DNA from: Polydactylus sextarius
Lineage: Eukaryota > Chordata > Actinopteri > Polynemidae
Assembly: GCA_016801845.1 (NCBI GenBank)
Contig: CM028912.1
Location: forward strand, 7,253,501-7,317,500
DNA length: 64,000 nt
Direction of reading: 5' to 3'
The notes under the pieces were generated by a model. It was not told the DNA's origin. It saw only the letters and a program-made list of their open reading frames with translations, and did no database searches. The position numbers were made by a program, and so were the translations under genes. Shown piece by piece: positions 16,574 to 31,100 of the stretch (position 1 is its first letter; each line of letters starts with the position of its first letter).

Positions 16574-18535
16574 AGCTGTACAAATATACACAATTACAGA
16601 AAAAAACACACACACATACATACAGATCACCTGTTGCTCTTGGCTCAGTGCCAATCTGAAGCTGTACAGGAAATGAGCACATGGGTCAGATATGAAGTGA
16701 ACTCTAACTCCCCTTTCATTTCTCGCGCTCTCTCTTCAGTTTGCTCAGAAAATATCACAATTTGTGATGCGATGTCAAAACCGAACATAAAAACAAAAAA
16801 GCGTATTTGTGAAGCTGATGCCAGACTGCAAGTCAAGATTATGGGGGCCAACTCCTAAACTAACAGAGAAATGCAGACAGCCATCTAGAGTGTGAGTTGG
16901 TGTAGGCCTATGTGTGTGTGTGTGTGTGTGTGTCTAACAAAGTGAAGAGGAGAGGCAGGATTTACAGTGGAAACACTCTGAGCTCAGCCACTGAGCAGAT
17001 GAGGCGGATGTTTACATTCTGACTTCATCTCTGAAGCGACTGCATGATTATGATATAATTTAGGAAGGTCTGACTACAACAGTTTCTAAAACAAAGAATA
17101 AATGAAAAATCATTACTCAGTGCAACTTTTTTTTTTTTTTTTTTTTTTTTGGTTTGGTTTGTTTGTCTGCTGCTGCTGATAACTCTACTGTGATTACTTC
17201 TCAATATCCAGAGCACAGAGACAGAGTAACAGAATCCAGCAGGAGAAAATTGAATATCATCATTAAAATGAAAGAATAAAACAGACCAAAATTAAGAAAG
17301 AAATTTCTCTGAAATTAAAAACAGTGACTGTGAGTTTGTATAAACCAGTCTGTTTGATAATTATTATTATTACAGGTATTTTTCAGCTTTAATAAAGTAA
17401 AAAAGATGGTTTTATATCAGAGTAAAGAGTTTTTTTTTTTTTTTTTATAGCTGGCCAATTGTCATATTTCATTATTTACTGACAGATAGTTAAACAATAT
17501 ATCAATTACTTGAAATAACTCAAGCACATCAATGTTGCCCAAAATACAAGCAGCAATTTCTGAAGTTTCCATATTGCTGTTGTCAGTAGAGGTAAAAAAT
17601 AATAATAATAATAATGTCGCATCTGCTTAAAATCTTCAGTGTTTTCATGTTTAAGCTGCTATTGGAAAGATTTTCATGCTTCTCTGTGGGTTGAAAAGAT
17701 TTCACCACTGGTCTGTTTTGCTTGGCTCCTGAAAGATGCTACTAGCAGTGTAAGTTGCTATTTATATCAGCAGGTTTTCTGTATGTGTAAATACACAGTG
17801 GAAGATTTCTGTACGCACTCTCGATCAACCGGTGCATTTAAACCCGCAAAATTAATTGTTTGACACTTTTTGTTAAAAAAAAAAAAAGTGGGATAATTAC
17901 AGCATAGTGGAAGTTATGCATTAAGATTATCCTCTCATTCAGGGAATAGCTGACTGACTATCAAATAATGGAACCAAAAATGTGACAATCTCAGCAGAAA
18001 CAGTGAAGACAAAGCCGAGCAGGATGTACTGATTCATGTAAACAACATTTCTATGAATTTATGTATCATAGCTGTTGTGTAAAAACAAATTTGTTGAATT
18101 TTCTCATGTCAGTCCCAGAGGCACAGTCACTCTTCCTTGAACCCTGTGTCTCAGTGCGGCATCATGACTGTGTGAATGTTTCTGTTTGCGTCTCCCAAAA
18201 GCAGCAGTGAGAAATAGGAAGTGCAGTGAGAACGATTTCAAACAGAGCTGACCTCTGTTTTGGTTCCTGTGTTTCCCCTTTTTTTTCTCTCTCTCTCTCG
18301 TCCTCTGTCTTCATCCGCTGCTCTCCACATGTACGACAGGGACGTGTGTGTGTGTGTGTGTGTGTGTCACCTGTAACAGGGGTTTCCCACAATGAAAACA
18401 CAATACATATTTTTCCAACTTCTCATAGGAAACAAGGTCAAAACAACAGTTTGAACTCAGCGGTGGCTCTGCATGGTTCTTAAACAGGCCTGCAATAATA
18501 GTAAAATTATCAAGAAAACAGGAAAGAGTATGTGA

Positions 18536-18573
<38 letters not shown>

Positions 18574-18738
18574 CTTGACTGGAAGACTGCCCATTGGGCA
18601 TTCCTGTACCTGTCCGAGGATACCCCCCCTCACTTCACCCCCCATCCCTCCCTCCACCTGCTCTGCTCCGTTGGCCCCAGGTCCTTGAGGACCAGCCAGA
18701 CAACAGAGACAACCCTTGCAACACAAGCCCTGCCCCTA

Positions 18739-18789
<51 letters not shown>

Positions 18790-19432
18790 CCTGCTCCTAT
18801 CTCTCCCTGTCTTCTTCTTTTTCGCTTGTGCTCTCCCACAATAGCCTATCCACTGGTCCCCAGGGAAACACATGAATATGGAGGAGTCTGCCCAAGAAGC
18901 ACATGACACACACACACACACACACACACACACTTTGCCTCTCTCTCTTTCTATCTCACCTACTCCTTTCACTCATTTATTTATATATGGACACCTGGAT
19001 TGGAGGCTGCAGGCACTCCTACCCTCCGCCCTTACGCTTCTCCTCCCTGATGCTCTCTGGATGACTGCATGTGTAAATAAGGACACTAAATTACATGAAG
19101 CGGCTCTTCTTTCTACATTCACAATGTATGTGATTAAATGAAAAAAAAGAAGAAATATAGCACTAGCAATAGAGCGACAGGGCCCGTGTTTCAAAGAGAA
19201 GAGGTGCTGTCGGCTTCTGTTGCGGCGCAGATGTCCATAGAGCGCATGTGTTGTGTCAATACAGAATGCGCATTCTTCCAGTGTGTAACTCAAGAAGTCT
19301 ACAGACTGCTTTGTTTTTCACAGACAAACATGCAAGTCTGTGTTCCTGTTGACAATGCCTGACCTCCTTCTGGAACCAGCTGTTCTGTCCACTGTGCAAA
19401 AACATGCACATTCATTCACAGGACAAACACAC

Positions 19433-19517
<85 letters not shown>

Positions 19518-19835
19518 TACACCAGGGGGTGTATTAATACTTACAGACTTGAACACATACTTTTTTAACGCAAATAGTCACATACTCACAGCACACAGGA
19601 GCACAGTTTCCACAAAGCACCGTCTGCACTTTGCACACAGAGAAGTGAGTGTGTGGGCAGGCCCTGGCAGGGCATAGCTAAGCCTGGCTGGTGATTTATC
19701 TCCATAGTGAAAGCTTGGGCAGTGAAAGGTTGGGTCCTGCCAACCTCTGTTCTCCTCTGACCACTCGGTACCCACGTGTGGCACTCAGGGGCACGCCTGT
19801 CCCTTTCAATAACCTGCACCGAAACCTGAGTCTTC

Positions 19836-19875
<40 letters not shown>

Positions 19876-21378
19876 CCCAGCGTGTGCATGTTTATCTGTG
19901 TGTCTTCCCTGAATCATGGCAACCTCTGCTTGTGACACTGAACGAGCTCAGTCACACTTACTAGTTTTCACCACAACGTGTTGCACAGTGTTACCACAAT
20001 AACTCATTTGGTTTCATTACTGTAGATGTTCACACAGGCAGCAAAGCACAGACAAAGAATTAAAAAAAAATGCCCTGCACATAATGTCAAACCCTGTAAA
20101 CTCGGGTGTTACCACCAAAACGCAGCCAGTTAGAGTTGGCCTACCATCAGCTTTGGCCTTGTTAATGATGCTACATCATTAGCAGGATTCTTACAGAGTC
20201 TTGGAATACTTTCCTTACAGTTAGTCTAAATAAAAGTCCTATGGGTATTAACTTGAGTCTGGCCAGGCTGGTAGTTATGACTGTTCTGGGTTTATGGGCG
20301 GCCGGGGGAAGAGGGGCAGGGTCAGAGCCAAGTGTTTCTCTGCATCTGATTTCCTGCTTCTCATCAGAATACAGCGAGCTGTCATTCACTGGAGAGGGAA
20401 GTCTTTTTCATTCAACACAGATGGACTGGCACCACAGGAGTTGTGGTGTCTGTAGGCCAAAACAGGGCATAAAGTATGTCTGAGCCATATGCAGTCATTT
20501 ACTGTCGATGACACCCACGCAGATGCATATGAGTATGGAGGAGCAGATTAAAAAAACACACAGAAATGACACTAAGTACACGTGTAAACACTACTCAGGT
20601 GTTTGTTTTTAAATTACATTTACCTGTACTTTGTGATCTTATGCCTTTCTTCATATTTGTTATCTTCTCAGTAGAGTCTGTACTATTTCTGATTCTTATG
20701 TTTTTTTTTAAATTCATGCTTATTTTCCTTATATCTTAAGAGTGAAAGGCTCACTAACTATGACAATGACTGGTGGCTACAAGAAACACATTTTAAAATA
20801 AAAGTCCTTAATACAGATCTGTACGTCCTGAGATATGGAGTATTAAAAAAAAAAGTATCTTTACATTCATTAAACCTAATACACTGTTAACATGAGCAGT
20901 GTCATTCATATTCCTTTTTTTTTTTTCCTGTAAAAGATGAACAATAGCGCAACAATAGCGCATATTCAAACTCCCATATCAACACGTTTACCACTGGTAA
21001 AGAGTGTAATAATCAAAGACTTACTTCCCAAACACCTTCCTGTGATAAGACTAAACAAAGATATGTAGATTTTTTTAGCTTTTAGTGTCAGTTGACAAAA
21101 CGTCTACATGACACACGCACGCACGCAAATTTACACACTCACATATACAGATCATGATACTCACTCTTGTACAGCGCGGGCTATAGACAGCGCAGTGGAG
21201 CCGGTCTCATTAACACTGTCCAAGGTCACGTTTGGCAGGTCGTCGTCATCGCTGTCACTTTTGATCTGCCTTGGCGACAGGCCATTGGGGTCTGTGTGTG
21301 CTGTGAGGACAGGACACAGACACAGGAGTCAGACACATGATACTGGAGCTGGCCCTGGAAACTTATAAGGCATATCAC

Positions 21379-21432
<54 letters not shown>

Positions 21433-21563
21433 GGAAGGTATTTCTAATTGTATTAAAGCAATCGCCTTTATACTGTAGAATGTAATTTCATCTATCATTT
21501 TTTAAGAGGACTTTGGACTTCACGTCTGTAGTAATTTAACACACACACATATATATATGGTAC

Positions 21564-21605
<42 letters not shown>

Positions 21606-22104
21606 TGTGTGTGTGTGTGTGTGTGTGCGTGTACGTGTGTGTGTGTGTTTGTGTGCACATGTGTTTGCGTGTGCGTATGAAAGAGGTTGCATCAGTGTTG
21701 GTATTTTCCGCCAGTGCCTGTCAATCAAACAAATTTTGAACTTGTGTAAATGCCAACCACGGGACAGTACCCAGTAGCTGTAGCTACAAAGAAACACACA
21801 CACACACACACACACATTAACAAGTGTATAAACACCAAAACAATGCTCCACCCAGCTCCTTATCTCTGCAGTTGGAGGCTGATTGCGTGTGTGCGGTTTG
21901 TGTCCAAGTTAAAACAGTGTGTTCATGCATGAGTGCAACTCTGCAGAGCACTCTGTTCTCTATTCCCCAACACGTGCAACTGACAGAGAATCATATTCAT
22001 GATAATGATAAACTTTTACATAAAAGGCCTGGAGAGAGAGAGAGAGAGAGAGAGAGAACACAAAAAGTCTGAATCACTCCATTTACCACTCCATTCTTCT
22101 TGCA

Positions 22105-22138
<34 letters not shown>

Positions 22139-25100
22139 AACAACATCCTGATAATTACTTTGCTGTAGTGTTTGACAGGCCAGCATGCTATTAAAGCATG
22201 TACCTCTGAACTACTTAGCGCAGGGGTCTCTTGTCTCTCGGGCTTCATGACAAAGTTACATCTATTCCACTCGCTGTGACAACTTCTCCTCTGGACAACT
22301 CATTGGATATATTGCTAGAGCCCACAGCCATTCTGTCCTCTCTTGTCTCCATGGACACCGGCTGCGTACATCCTCAACAACTCAAGAGATGAATGTGAGA
22401 AAAGTAAAGACTTGCAGCAGACTAGTTGCCAAATAAAAGTTGTTGGAAATCTACAGTATGGGATCAAACATGTATTAAGTATTTCAACAACGAAATGGCA
22501 CAAAATGGAGACATATTCTTCTTTCTGAAAATGTAACCGTTAGAAAAAACGAATTTCAAGACTTACAGTTTTATCCATTGAGTTCTACATCACTGTGGTC
22601 TACATCTACTGTAATCCTGATGCTTTTATAAGCCATCAGGATTTCACCTTCTCTGCCCTCTCAGCCGAGACTGTGGCCATAATGGCCCATAATAAGGGTC
22701 TAGAGTAAGCAGCAGACATGGTGTTATTACTGAGGAGGGAGGGGGGCACAAAAATAATGCTGTGAATCTGTTGGATCTTTTTTTTTTTTTTTTTTTTTTT
22801 TGCTTTTAAAGGTTTCTAACTGTTGTTGCAGACTACGTCATGTAGTGTGGTCACCAGCTCGCCTACCCTATGGAAAACCTGTAATTAGTTGGAAATGCAT
22901 TGTGTGTTGGAAAAGGGGTATTTTTGAGAGAGGGACACAAAGGAGGAGTGGTGGAGAGGTGGGCAGAGCACCGGATTTCTTTCTTTCTCTCCTGTTGTTT
23001 CCAGTCAAGCCCTGTTTCCATGGCAACCTCCTGCCAGAGACAGGGAGACAGCAGTGAAAGGAAGGGTACCCGCCCTCTCTTCAAGAGGATGGCCAACCTG
23101 TGTGTGTGTGTGCATATGTGTGTGTGTGCATGCAAGTATTCTGGATCTGTGTTGGCTTCAATAATCTCATTTAACTTCATACAAGCAAATAGGGATTTAG
23201 TTTATGACTTTTGTGGCGTCTACAACTTATTTCAATCATTACCTGACGTGGAGAAATTTCACATGAGGTAAAAATTAAGATAAAATCAACTTAAAGGGGG
23301 CATAGAATGCATTCTTTTAAATATTGTAAACTGTTCTTTAGGGTCTCCAAATAGTGTATGTAGTTGGGATGAAAAAGGCCCTGGATCCTAAACCTAAGCC
23401 TAATAGAACCTCATGAAATACCCCTATAATACCCCTATAATGAAACAATCGGTTTTCCCCTCCTACTCAGCAAGCTCGTGAATGCTGAGTATTTTAATGA
23501 ATATTGAAATGAGCTGTGCGCTGATTGAATGATTTACAGCGAAGGTAAAGGTCCAACATTGCGTACAGTGTCAGGTACTGAAGAGCAGCCAGTTTCACAG
23601 CAACAACATTACAACTGTACCATATCACTTCATCCTAGACTAGACACTAGCATAACTTTGTCTAGTCTTGGTTTTTTTGTTCATTTTTTGTGATTGGTTG
23701 TAGAAAACTATCCTCCTGTAAAAGTGGGTTGGGGTGTTCAAATTTTGGGGGTTGAGAAACTATGACATCATATCAGAGCTTGTCCTTGAACGGCCTGTTT
23801 TACCACAGTCGTTTCTAGTTTTTAGATTTTCATGTAGAGGAGGTGGAGATGGGGTTTGAGGTTCTAGTATTGTCCATTCAAAAAGGCAGACAAAGTTTTG
23901 CATTCTATGACCGCTTTAAATCCAAGCAGAAATATAATAAGTATGATCTATAATATTATTTTTAAGTTGACTTGGGCAGTGGTAAATTTCGTGTAAATGT
24001 TCTCATCAAATGTCATTAAGTTCATGAAACAGCTAGTTGTTCTGTTTGTCTACTGGTTGCTACCTCGTAAAAGTGACTGTATCCACCACACCCAACGTTC
24101 TACTCTCATTCACCCCATTTCCTTTTGTGTTGTGGTGCCTTCAGAGCTGGGCACAGCTCAGCTAATGTTGGACTGTCCATATGTGCGTGCATGTGTTTGT
24201 GTAAGTGCCACCCATCTTCAATATCCATCCACACCCTCTTATGCAAGCCTTGTTTTTCCTGTCCTTACTTCTTTCCTCTCTTCTCCTTGCAGAGCAGACA
24301 TCCAGCACTTAAAACGCCCATCTCTGAGGACCACCCCACCCAGTCAGCCAAGTGTCTGTCTGAGCACATGCTCTAATTACACATCTCTGTTTGTTTGCTT
24401 GCATGGACAGGACATGCACGAACATGTGCAAAGTCTGAGTGTGTCTGTCCGTCCTGCAAGGGAGTGACAAGAAGCGACTTTTTTTATAGCCAACAGTTAC
24501 CCTGTGTGCTGCTCGGAGAAACACCTACTGTGGACTCACTCACAGTGGCAGTAAAAACCACACCCAGAGAGGAAACCAGTAACAACATTGTCTGGGTTGG
24601 GCAAGAGAGGTCTAATACTCAAAACTTCCCCAGATGTTTGCTTCTCTGTAGAAGTAAAGGCAACAACTGGTTTGCCCCTGCTTACCTGGACCAGAGGCTA
24701 TTTAAGACAACAGAGCAAAATCTCTTTCAGTAAAAGATGTGGAGGCCTTTCAGCCTGTCAACCTCATCTCGACACCGAAGGGGTAACGTTACTGCCTGAG
24801 GGGCTGTCTCTAAAAGCATACACACTTATGCACACACACACACACGCACGCAGTCAGCCATCACGGCATTGTGTTTACAAGTACTTTGACTAAAGAAAGC
24901 ACAGGACATCTGGCAAGACAAATATACCACTTTACACAGCCTGTCATTGGGACATCTCATGCTACATCACCCAGGTATCGCATCCACATCTTCAGTGCGT
25001 CATGCCAACCTGAGCCTGTCTCTGTCATCTCTTGTTTCTGACACCAAAACACCCAAAACAGAACCTCACCTCATTATAATACAATTCTGAAAAGGTTTTC

Positions 25101-28100
25101 AATAATTTTTGGGTTTTGGGTTTTTTGGTTTCATCATTTTGAGGGTTTTTAAAGCACTTGTTAGCAAGAATATTACTGAAGTGGATTCTCATGGTTGACA
25201 CAAGATGATTAAAAATATTCAAACATTTTTGATTTGGATGAATAATTTATGTGAGATAATTGATTTCAAGTTGATATTTTTCAGTAGGTGGAGAAATCTC
25301 TATTAAAGCCGGAGGCTGGAGACACATCAGACAGCTTATGTTGCTAGGTACAACTAATGTATTCATGAGGCGGAAGCCTGAAGTCTGAATCATAAAGAAT
25401 GATATTTCCTTTACAGTAATATAGCAGAGCTTAAATAATTACTGGAGAAACTGGGGAAAAGTGGTTAAATAAAACTGAAATTTGAAGAGCACTGTCTCAC
25501 CTTTGCCCTGGCTTTTGACCTCATCCAGCAGAGGTAGCATGATGGCGTTGTTGAGGCTGGAGGGGGATCGAACGGCAGTGGTGTACATGAGGGGCAGTGA
25601 CTGTACCACAACTGGGATGCGGTGAACATGGCTGGCGAGCTTCCCTGCTCCCTGCAGGCTCAGAGGGCTGGATGGAGGCGGCGGCACAGAGTGCAGGATG
25701 TGCAAATACGGCTGACCTCTCACCCCGGCGCCAGGGGCAACCAGAGGGCCTGGTGTGAGCACCGATGAGGCTGAGGTGATAACTGATGGTGAGGAGGAAG
25801 AAGAAGAAGAAGAGGAGGAGGAGGATGACGACGATAAACATGAGGGAGAGAAGGCGGATCTGAGAGGGGATGATGATGAGGTCGTGGTGGTGGTGTGGAT
25901 GGTGGATGAAGAGGAGGGACGGGGCTTGTTGATCGACAGGTCGACTGGCTCGGTCTGTGTGTGGAAGTGCAGGTCGTGAGCGAGCAGGTCTTCTGGAGGT
26001 TCGGGTTTAACTCTGGTGAGGAAGAAAGGGACGCCGTCCATTGCAGAATAAGGGCGCACTTTAGGTGACTGGGAGCAAAAAAAAAAAAGAGAAAATGAAG
26101 TCAGATTTTCCATAAACAGTTTAGTCATCTGACAAGATAATATAAGTGAAACAATTTGCCATCAAGTCATGTATGTTATGCATTAAAATTCACATTTCTA
26201 CTCATATGGCACCAATAATTTGAAGTGTCTCATTAACCAACGAGTGATGTGACATACAGGTCAATTACTGCGTGATAGAGGTACATCAGACAAGCGGTGA
26301 CGTGTATGTGACACGTTAATTTCTTCTTGTCCATTCAAAGATCCAACTTCTCCTCTGAAGTCCTCATGGTTAGCATGATGTCATTAGCAGATGAAATACA
26401 GGAGTAAAGATAGCGTCTCTCTCACTCGCCTCACTCCAGTCTTTCTCTCTCTCTTTTTCTTGGCGTGGGTTGCTCTCTCTCTCTCTCTTTTTTCCTCCTG
26501 TTTTCCATCACTCCCACAGAAACGCAGCTCTCTTGGCTCCCCTTGTATCTCTCCTAAATCTCCTTTGTGACGGTGGAAAAACATCATATGGGCTCAATTT
26601 CCTGACCGTCTCTCTCTCTCAGTCTCTGTCTCTGTCTCTCAGCAATGGACCTCCTAAGGCCAACGCTGGTGGCGCACTGTATCCCTCAACATATCTTTCA
26701 CTTAACACCAAGCAGACTGTAACACAACCGCTCCATCTGTCTGCGTAAGTTTCAGGAACCTGCTTACTTGGAAAAGATAATAGAGAACATTCAGAGTAAG
26801 GAGAAAAATAAATAACAAAACGACACTCACCCCGCTACTATTTGTCTCCCACACTTTGGACAATCTTTGATATCACAGTCTTTGTTATAATATCACACTA
26901 GCAAATGATACATGAGATGTAGTGACTTCACAATGTCTGATGAGGGAGGGGTGCTATAGTGTGTGGTAAGGGGTGTTGATCCACCTAGTGGAGTCTTCCA
27001 GGGGCTGACTCACAGTTGAAGCCATCAGGGAGTGAGCACATCCAGGATTTTTACTAATCATACAGGAAAAGCTCATTTAAGTTAAAGGAAAAACTCGCAG
27101 CTGCAGCAAAAAAATTCACACCAAAAAAAATGTTCTGCACTGTGGATTTTCATCCTTACTTTTTGTTTTTCAGACTCACATTTCTTTCCCCTTATGTAAT
27201 GCTGGCTCAAAGTGGATCTGTGGTGTATTACGAATTTTTCAGAGCAGTGTGTGTGTTTGTGTGTATGTGTGTGTATGTGCGTGTTCTTTTATGTAGTAGC
27301 CTACTATTTTTACTCCAGACTTGTATACTCGTTTTCAGCCTACAGGAAATGTTACGACCCCATGAATCAAAAAGTGCTTCTCACTATGTAACTCCTCCCT
27401 AGATGGAAAACAAACCCTACCCCATGAAATATGCCCTCTGATGACCTCTGGACCTCAGTGGAGTTCAGCTCAGGGTCAGTGGTGTCAGGTCAAGGTTCGT
27501 GGCACATTATGGTCTGCTTCATATACCGACCAAACAAGCATCTTTCAGTCAGGTACATAATCATGTTTCGAAAGGGAAAAACATTTTAATTGTTTAGGTT
27601 AAAGCTTTTTTCTATATCATGAGAATAAACGGTCTTCGGATGACATAATCCTTTATGTTGTCAAACCTCCTCCATGGAAACTCATAGTTGAATTTTTCCT
27701 ACTAGAACAGATCAGTCAGAGACACTTCCCTCAAGGAAATGACCATTTATAGCAAATAGTTAGACAGTTAGCTATATTTGGCAGAAAAAGACATTGGCTT
27801 TTTTTAATCAGAGCAGTAATAAGAGTTCAGCTGGGTGAACTGATCTCACTTAATAAACACATGTGAACACAGTTATCAGATTTAATAGGAGGGGTACAGC
27901 AGATTTTAAAGGTTACCATCTACATCTGCACGAATATGACTGGATTTTACTCATTAGCCTGTGGCCAAACTAATGAATGAGCCACTGATGGTAAAGCATG
28001 GATGAAGCAGCTGATACGAATCACCTGATGCAAATGCTAACTCTTTATCGCTTTGCCTTAACATCCGTAGTGATTTGTTTGTCCACTCATGAAGCTGTGT

Positions 28101-31100
28101 CTACATTAGAGGCAGAGAATGAACAACATGGCAGCTTTGGTGCTGCATCTGTATCGACACAGAGAGTTAATGCGCTGTATTGAGCGTAGGTCACAGAAGT
28201 AAACGTAAAACGAAAGAAAATAGACTTGAAGTGAAGTGATACACAAGCCTTTACACAGCCTGTGTAAACAACTGGTTTGACTAAAACAGAAGCATCAAAC
28301 ACATGAGAACTGAAAAATGTGGTTAAAATGCTCTCTGTGTAGACACGCCATAACACAGCCTTGGGGTGATTGTGATTGAATCAGAGTCATTGTTTTTTCT
28401 TGCTAGCAGAGTTTATGGTTTAGATGGGTTGGATTTAACCAAAAAAGACCCCTCCCTTGGCCTGTCTAGCTTCTTAACTGATTTTGCACAACTGTTTCCA
28501 AAGAAATATCATTTAATTGTCAACATGTATGTTTATGCTGTCAAACGTCCTCCATGTTTCCCTTGTATCTTCTCCTGATGCAGCGTTTCTTGACAGAGCC
28601 TCCAGCTATCCTCCAGTTTTCTTTTAAATGTGATGTCTTCGTGTTTGCATGCTGTGTATAGGATGCGAGTGTCACAGACTGCCTGGAGCTACACTGCCTC
28701 AAGGCTTTGAGCCATTAGATCCACTGAGGCTAATATCACTATTTTGGAAAAATCTCGTCTTTCTCAGTAAAGTGCTCTAAGAGTGCGTCGTCTGATAAAG
28801 TTTGGCATTCTCTAGGTCTGCAAGTGACCGGAAGAGGGAAGAAAAAAGGGATCTGAGGAAAATTTTAAAATGCTTCACGTGCCAACCACAAATAGTTGGC
28901 TGCCCTGACTTTTTTTTTTTTTTTTTTTTTGGTTAAGAAAACAGACTATTTCAAACCCTGAAGTCTGATTGGAGTCATATTTGAAACTGATGTGGTAAAT
29001 ATACACACATGTGCAACTAAATTCTGTGACTGTATGAACATATGAACATATACTGTATGTCAGAAGATAAACGTGAGGTAACCACTGTTACACAACCTCT
29101 GTCAGACAACACAACATCTTCCAACATCATCATGGATCCTACATGTTTGTTTATGTAATACACATGCAAGTTAATGTTTGTGTGAGCTCTGCATTTGATT
29201 ACAAGAAACATGTCAACATACAAATTAGATTTAATCACTATTACGAATATCAATAGGAATGTGATTTATTTAATGTTAGTAAATGCTTGTAGGAAATGTT
29301 GGGTGTGTCATGTGTCTTCTGGACAAATGAGTAGTACACTGACTCAAAGCTTGTCCTACAGATGTCATCATGAGGAAAACTGACTCAGAGTTAGTCAAGC
29401 TCAACACATGGAACTTGTGAAGTTAGTGATATTATGTTAAAATTAGCATCTGGTCAAATCCAAATGAGCTGTGAGGGTTTTATTGTTTAACTTCCATTTA
29501 AAGGTGGTGAAAAAAATTGAAATCTAATCTGTTATGATCTGTTCAAATTCCTGTTGCTCTGTCAGGAAACTGGAAAAAAAAAGAAAGCTGTGCTGAATTG
29601 TTACTCAACACATCAAATCAGCTGAGAGGAAACATTTTTCACATTGGATTTGTACAAAAATATGTGCTACCTCTTCACTCAGAAGTGCTAAACTCACTTT
29701 CATGGTAACATGACAATTATGACAGTTAAGAAAGGAATATAATAAGTAAGTAGAAGCCTGTTAACACTGGCAAATCCTCTGTGTAAAAAGTAAAAAGTAA
29801 AAAAAAAAAAAAAAAAGGAAACAGTTGTCTGGAAAGGTCAAAACAACAATGTATAATGTTACAAAAGGAAAAAACAGAAACTTATTTGCATTTCGGGGTT
29901 AAGTTCTGAAACAGATCTTAACCAGCACAAATGGAAAACCAAAATCCACCCCCACTTTCATTTTGACAGATACAAACACACACACGTATGCTCTGAAACC
30001 TACACATACTCTCACAAACTGACACACATATAAAGATATGCTCGACTCGCCTGCCTGCTTCTGTCCTCATGCCATTGTCTTTATTAGGGGATACTGGTTA
30101 GCGGGGCAGATTTTCCAGGCCCTTGCGGGTGAATTGTCTAACGAGGCAGACCATTTCCAGCAAGCCCTTGGCCCCCCGCCACCCAAATGAAGACCACATT
30201 TCTGCAGCAGCTTAAACTGTCTGTCTGTGCCTGCCATCTAAAGGGAAGCTCAATCTGTAAGGGCAAGATTGGATCTCGGTGCACTTCAAAGCTGTGTGGG
30301 CTGCAGTGCTCACATCCTGTCTGTGACTGACATCACTACACGTATGGAGAATGACTTCAAACCCCACATATTAGGTAGCTGGTAGATGGAGCAACAACTC
30401 TTAAAGGGGTCATAGGATACTTTTTTAATTGTTATTGTAAACTGTTCTCTGAGGTCTTTAAATAGCGTATGTAAAACTGGTTGGGCTGAAAAAAGCCCAG
30501 GATCAGTTTCCCCCTCCTAATCAGTAAAATCATGAATACTGAGTATTTCAATGAATATTGAAATGACATGATTTGTTGATTTACAGTGAAAGCAAAGTAG
30601 TTCAGTGGCTGGTTACAGGTTTCAGAGTTAATCTGTGAGTTAATTGGTGACTTAAACATACTGAGGAGCAGCCAGTCGCCCAAAGATTAGAAATGAGTGT
30701 GTCAGAGTCTTAAGTTTTTTCATTTAGCCTTTCTAGGAACTATATGTAGCATGTAAAGTTAGCTGTAATAACACAAGCTACCAGGGTAGCCATATCATTT
30801 CATCCTAGGCTAGACAATAGCATAACTTTGTTAATTTAACCTTTTTTTTTGTAATATTGGAAGAATATTTTAATGGGACTTAATTTGCACATTGCAGAAA
30901 GCTATCCTCCTGTAAAAGTGGCTTTGGGGTATGCAGATTTTGGGTGGCATATCTAAAATGGTGTCAGAAACTATGACTATGACTGACGGTGTTATGGGGA
31001 GGTGGAGATGGTGTTCGAGGTTCTGGTATTGTCCATTCGACACACTAAACTGTTTTCATTAAAAAAACTCCCCAGGTAAATAAGGGGTATTGCATGCTAT

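Larger units (their letters stand above)
14201..21164. other. klf12: klf12 intron between acidic and finger-1 exons
   Basis: A 6.96 kb intron. It holds an AT/AGAT microsatellite, a LINE remnant (14933 to about 15310), several CA arrays and the ACACAT hexamer array. The stretch 19620-19830 is unusually free of low complexity. I searched it on the minus strand for an exon resembling human EVHPSPVSRVRGNRMNNQKF and found none. Confidence 0.8.
21301..25500. other. klf12: klf12 intron between large and acidic exons
   Basis: A 4.2 kb intron. It contains TG and AT/TG arrays at 21381-21651, a GA run at 22028-22055, a long poly-A at 22107-22136, poly-T at 22779-22801 and one MITE copy at 23291-23919. 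The open frame at 23997-24467 has no recognisable domain. No coding exon is seen. Confidence 0.8.

Noticed and set aside
18594..18700. Minus-strand VRGGILGQVQECPMGSLP as the missing klf12 cassette exon
   Set aside because: Only VRG matches by chance; order, phase and flanking residues do not fit the EVHPSP segment.
19318..19537. His-Ile / Cys-Met repeat proteins, or a CRISPR-like array
   Set aside because: A 6-bp tandem repeat with no spacers, in a vertebrate intron.
23997..24467. 156-codon plus frame
   Set aside because: No homology features; Cys/Ser-rich chance frame in a klf12 intron.
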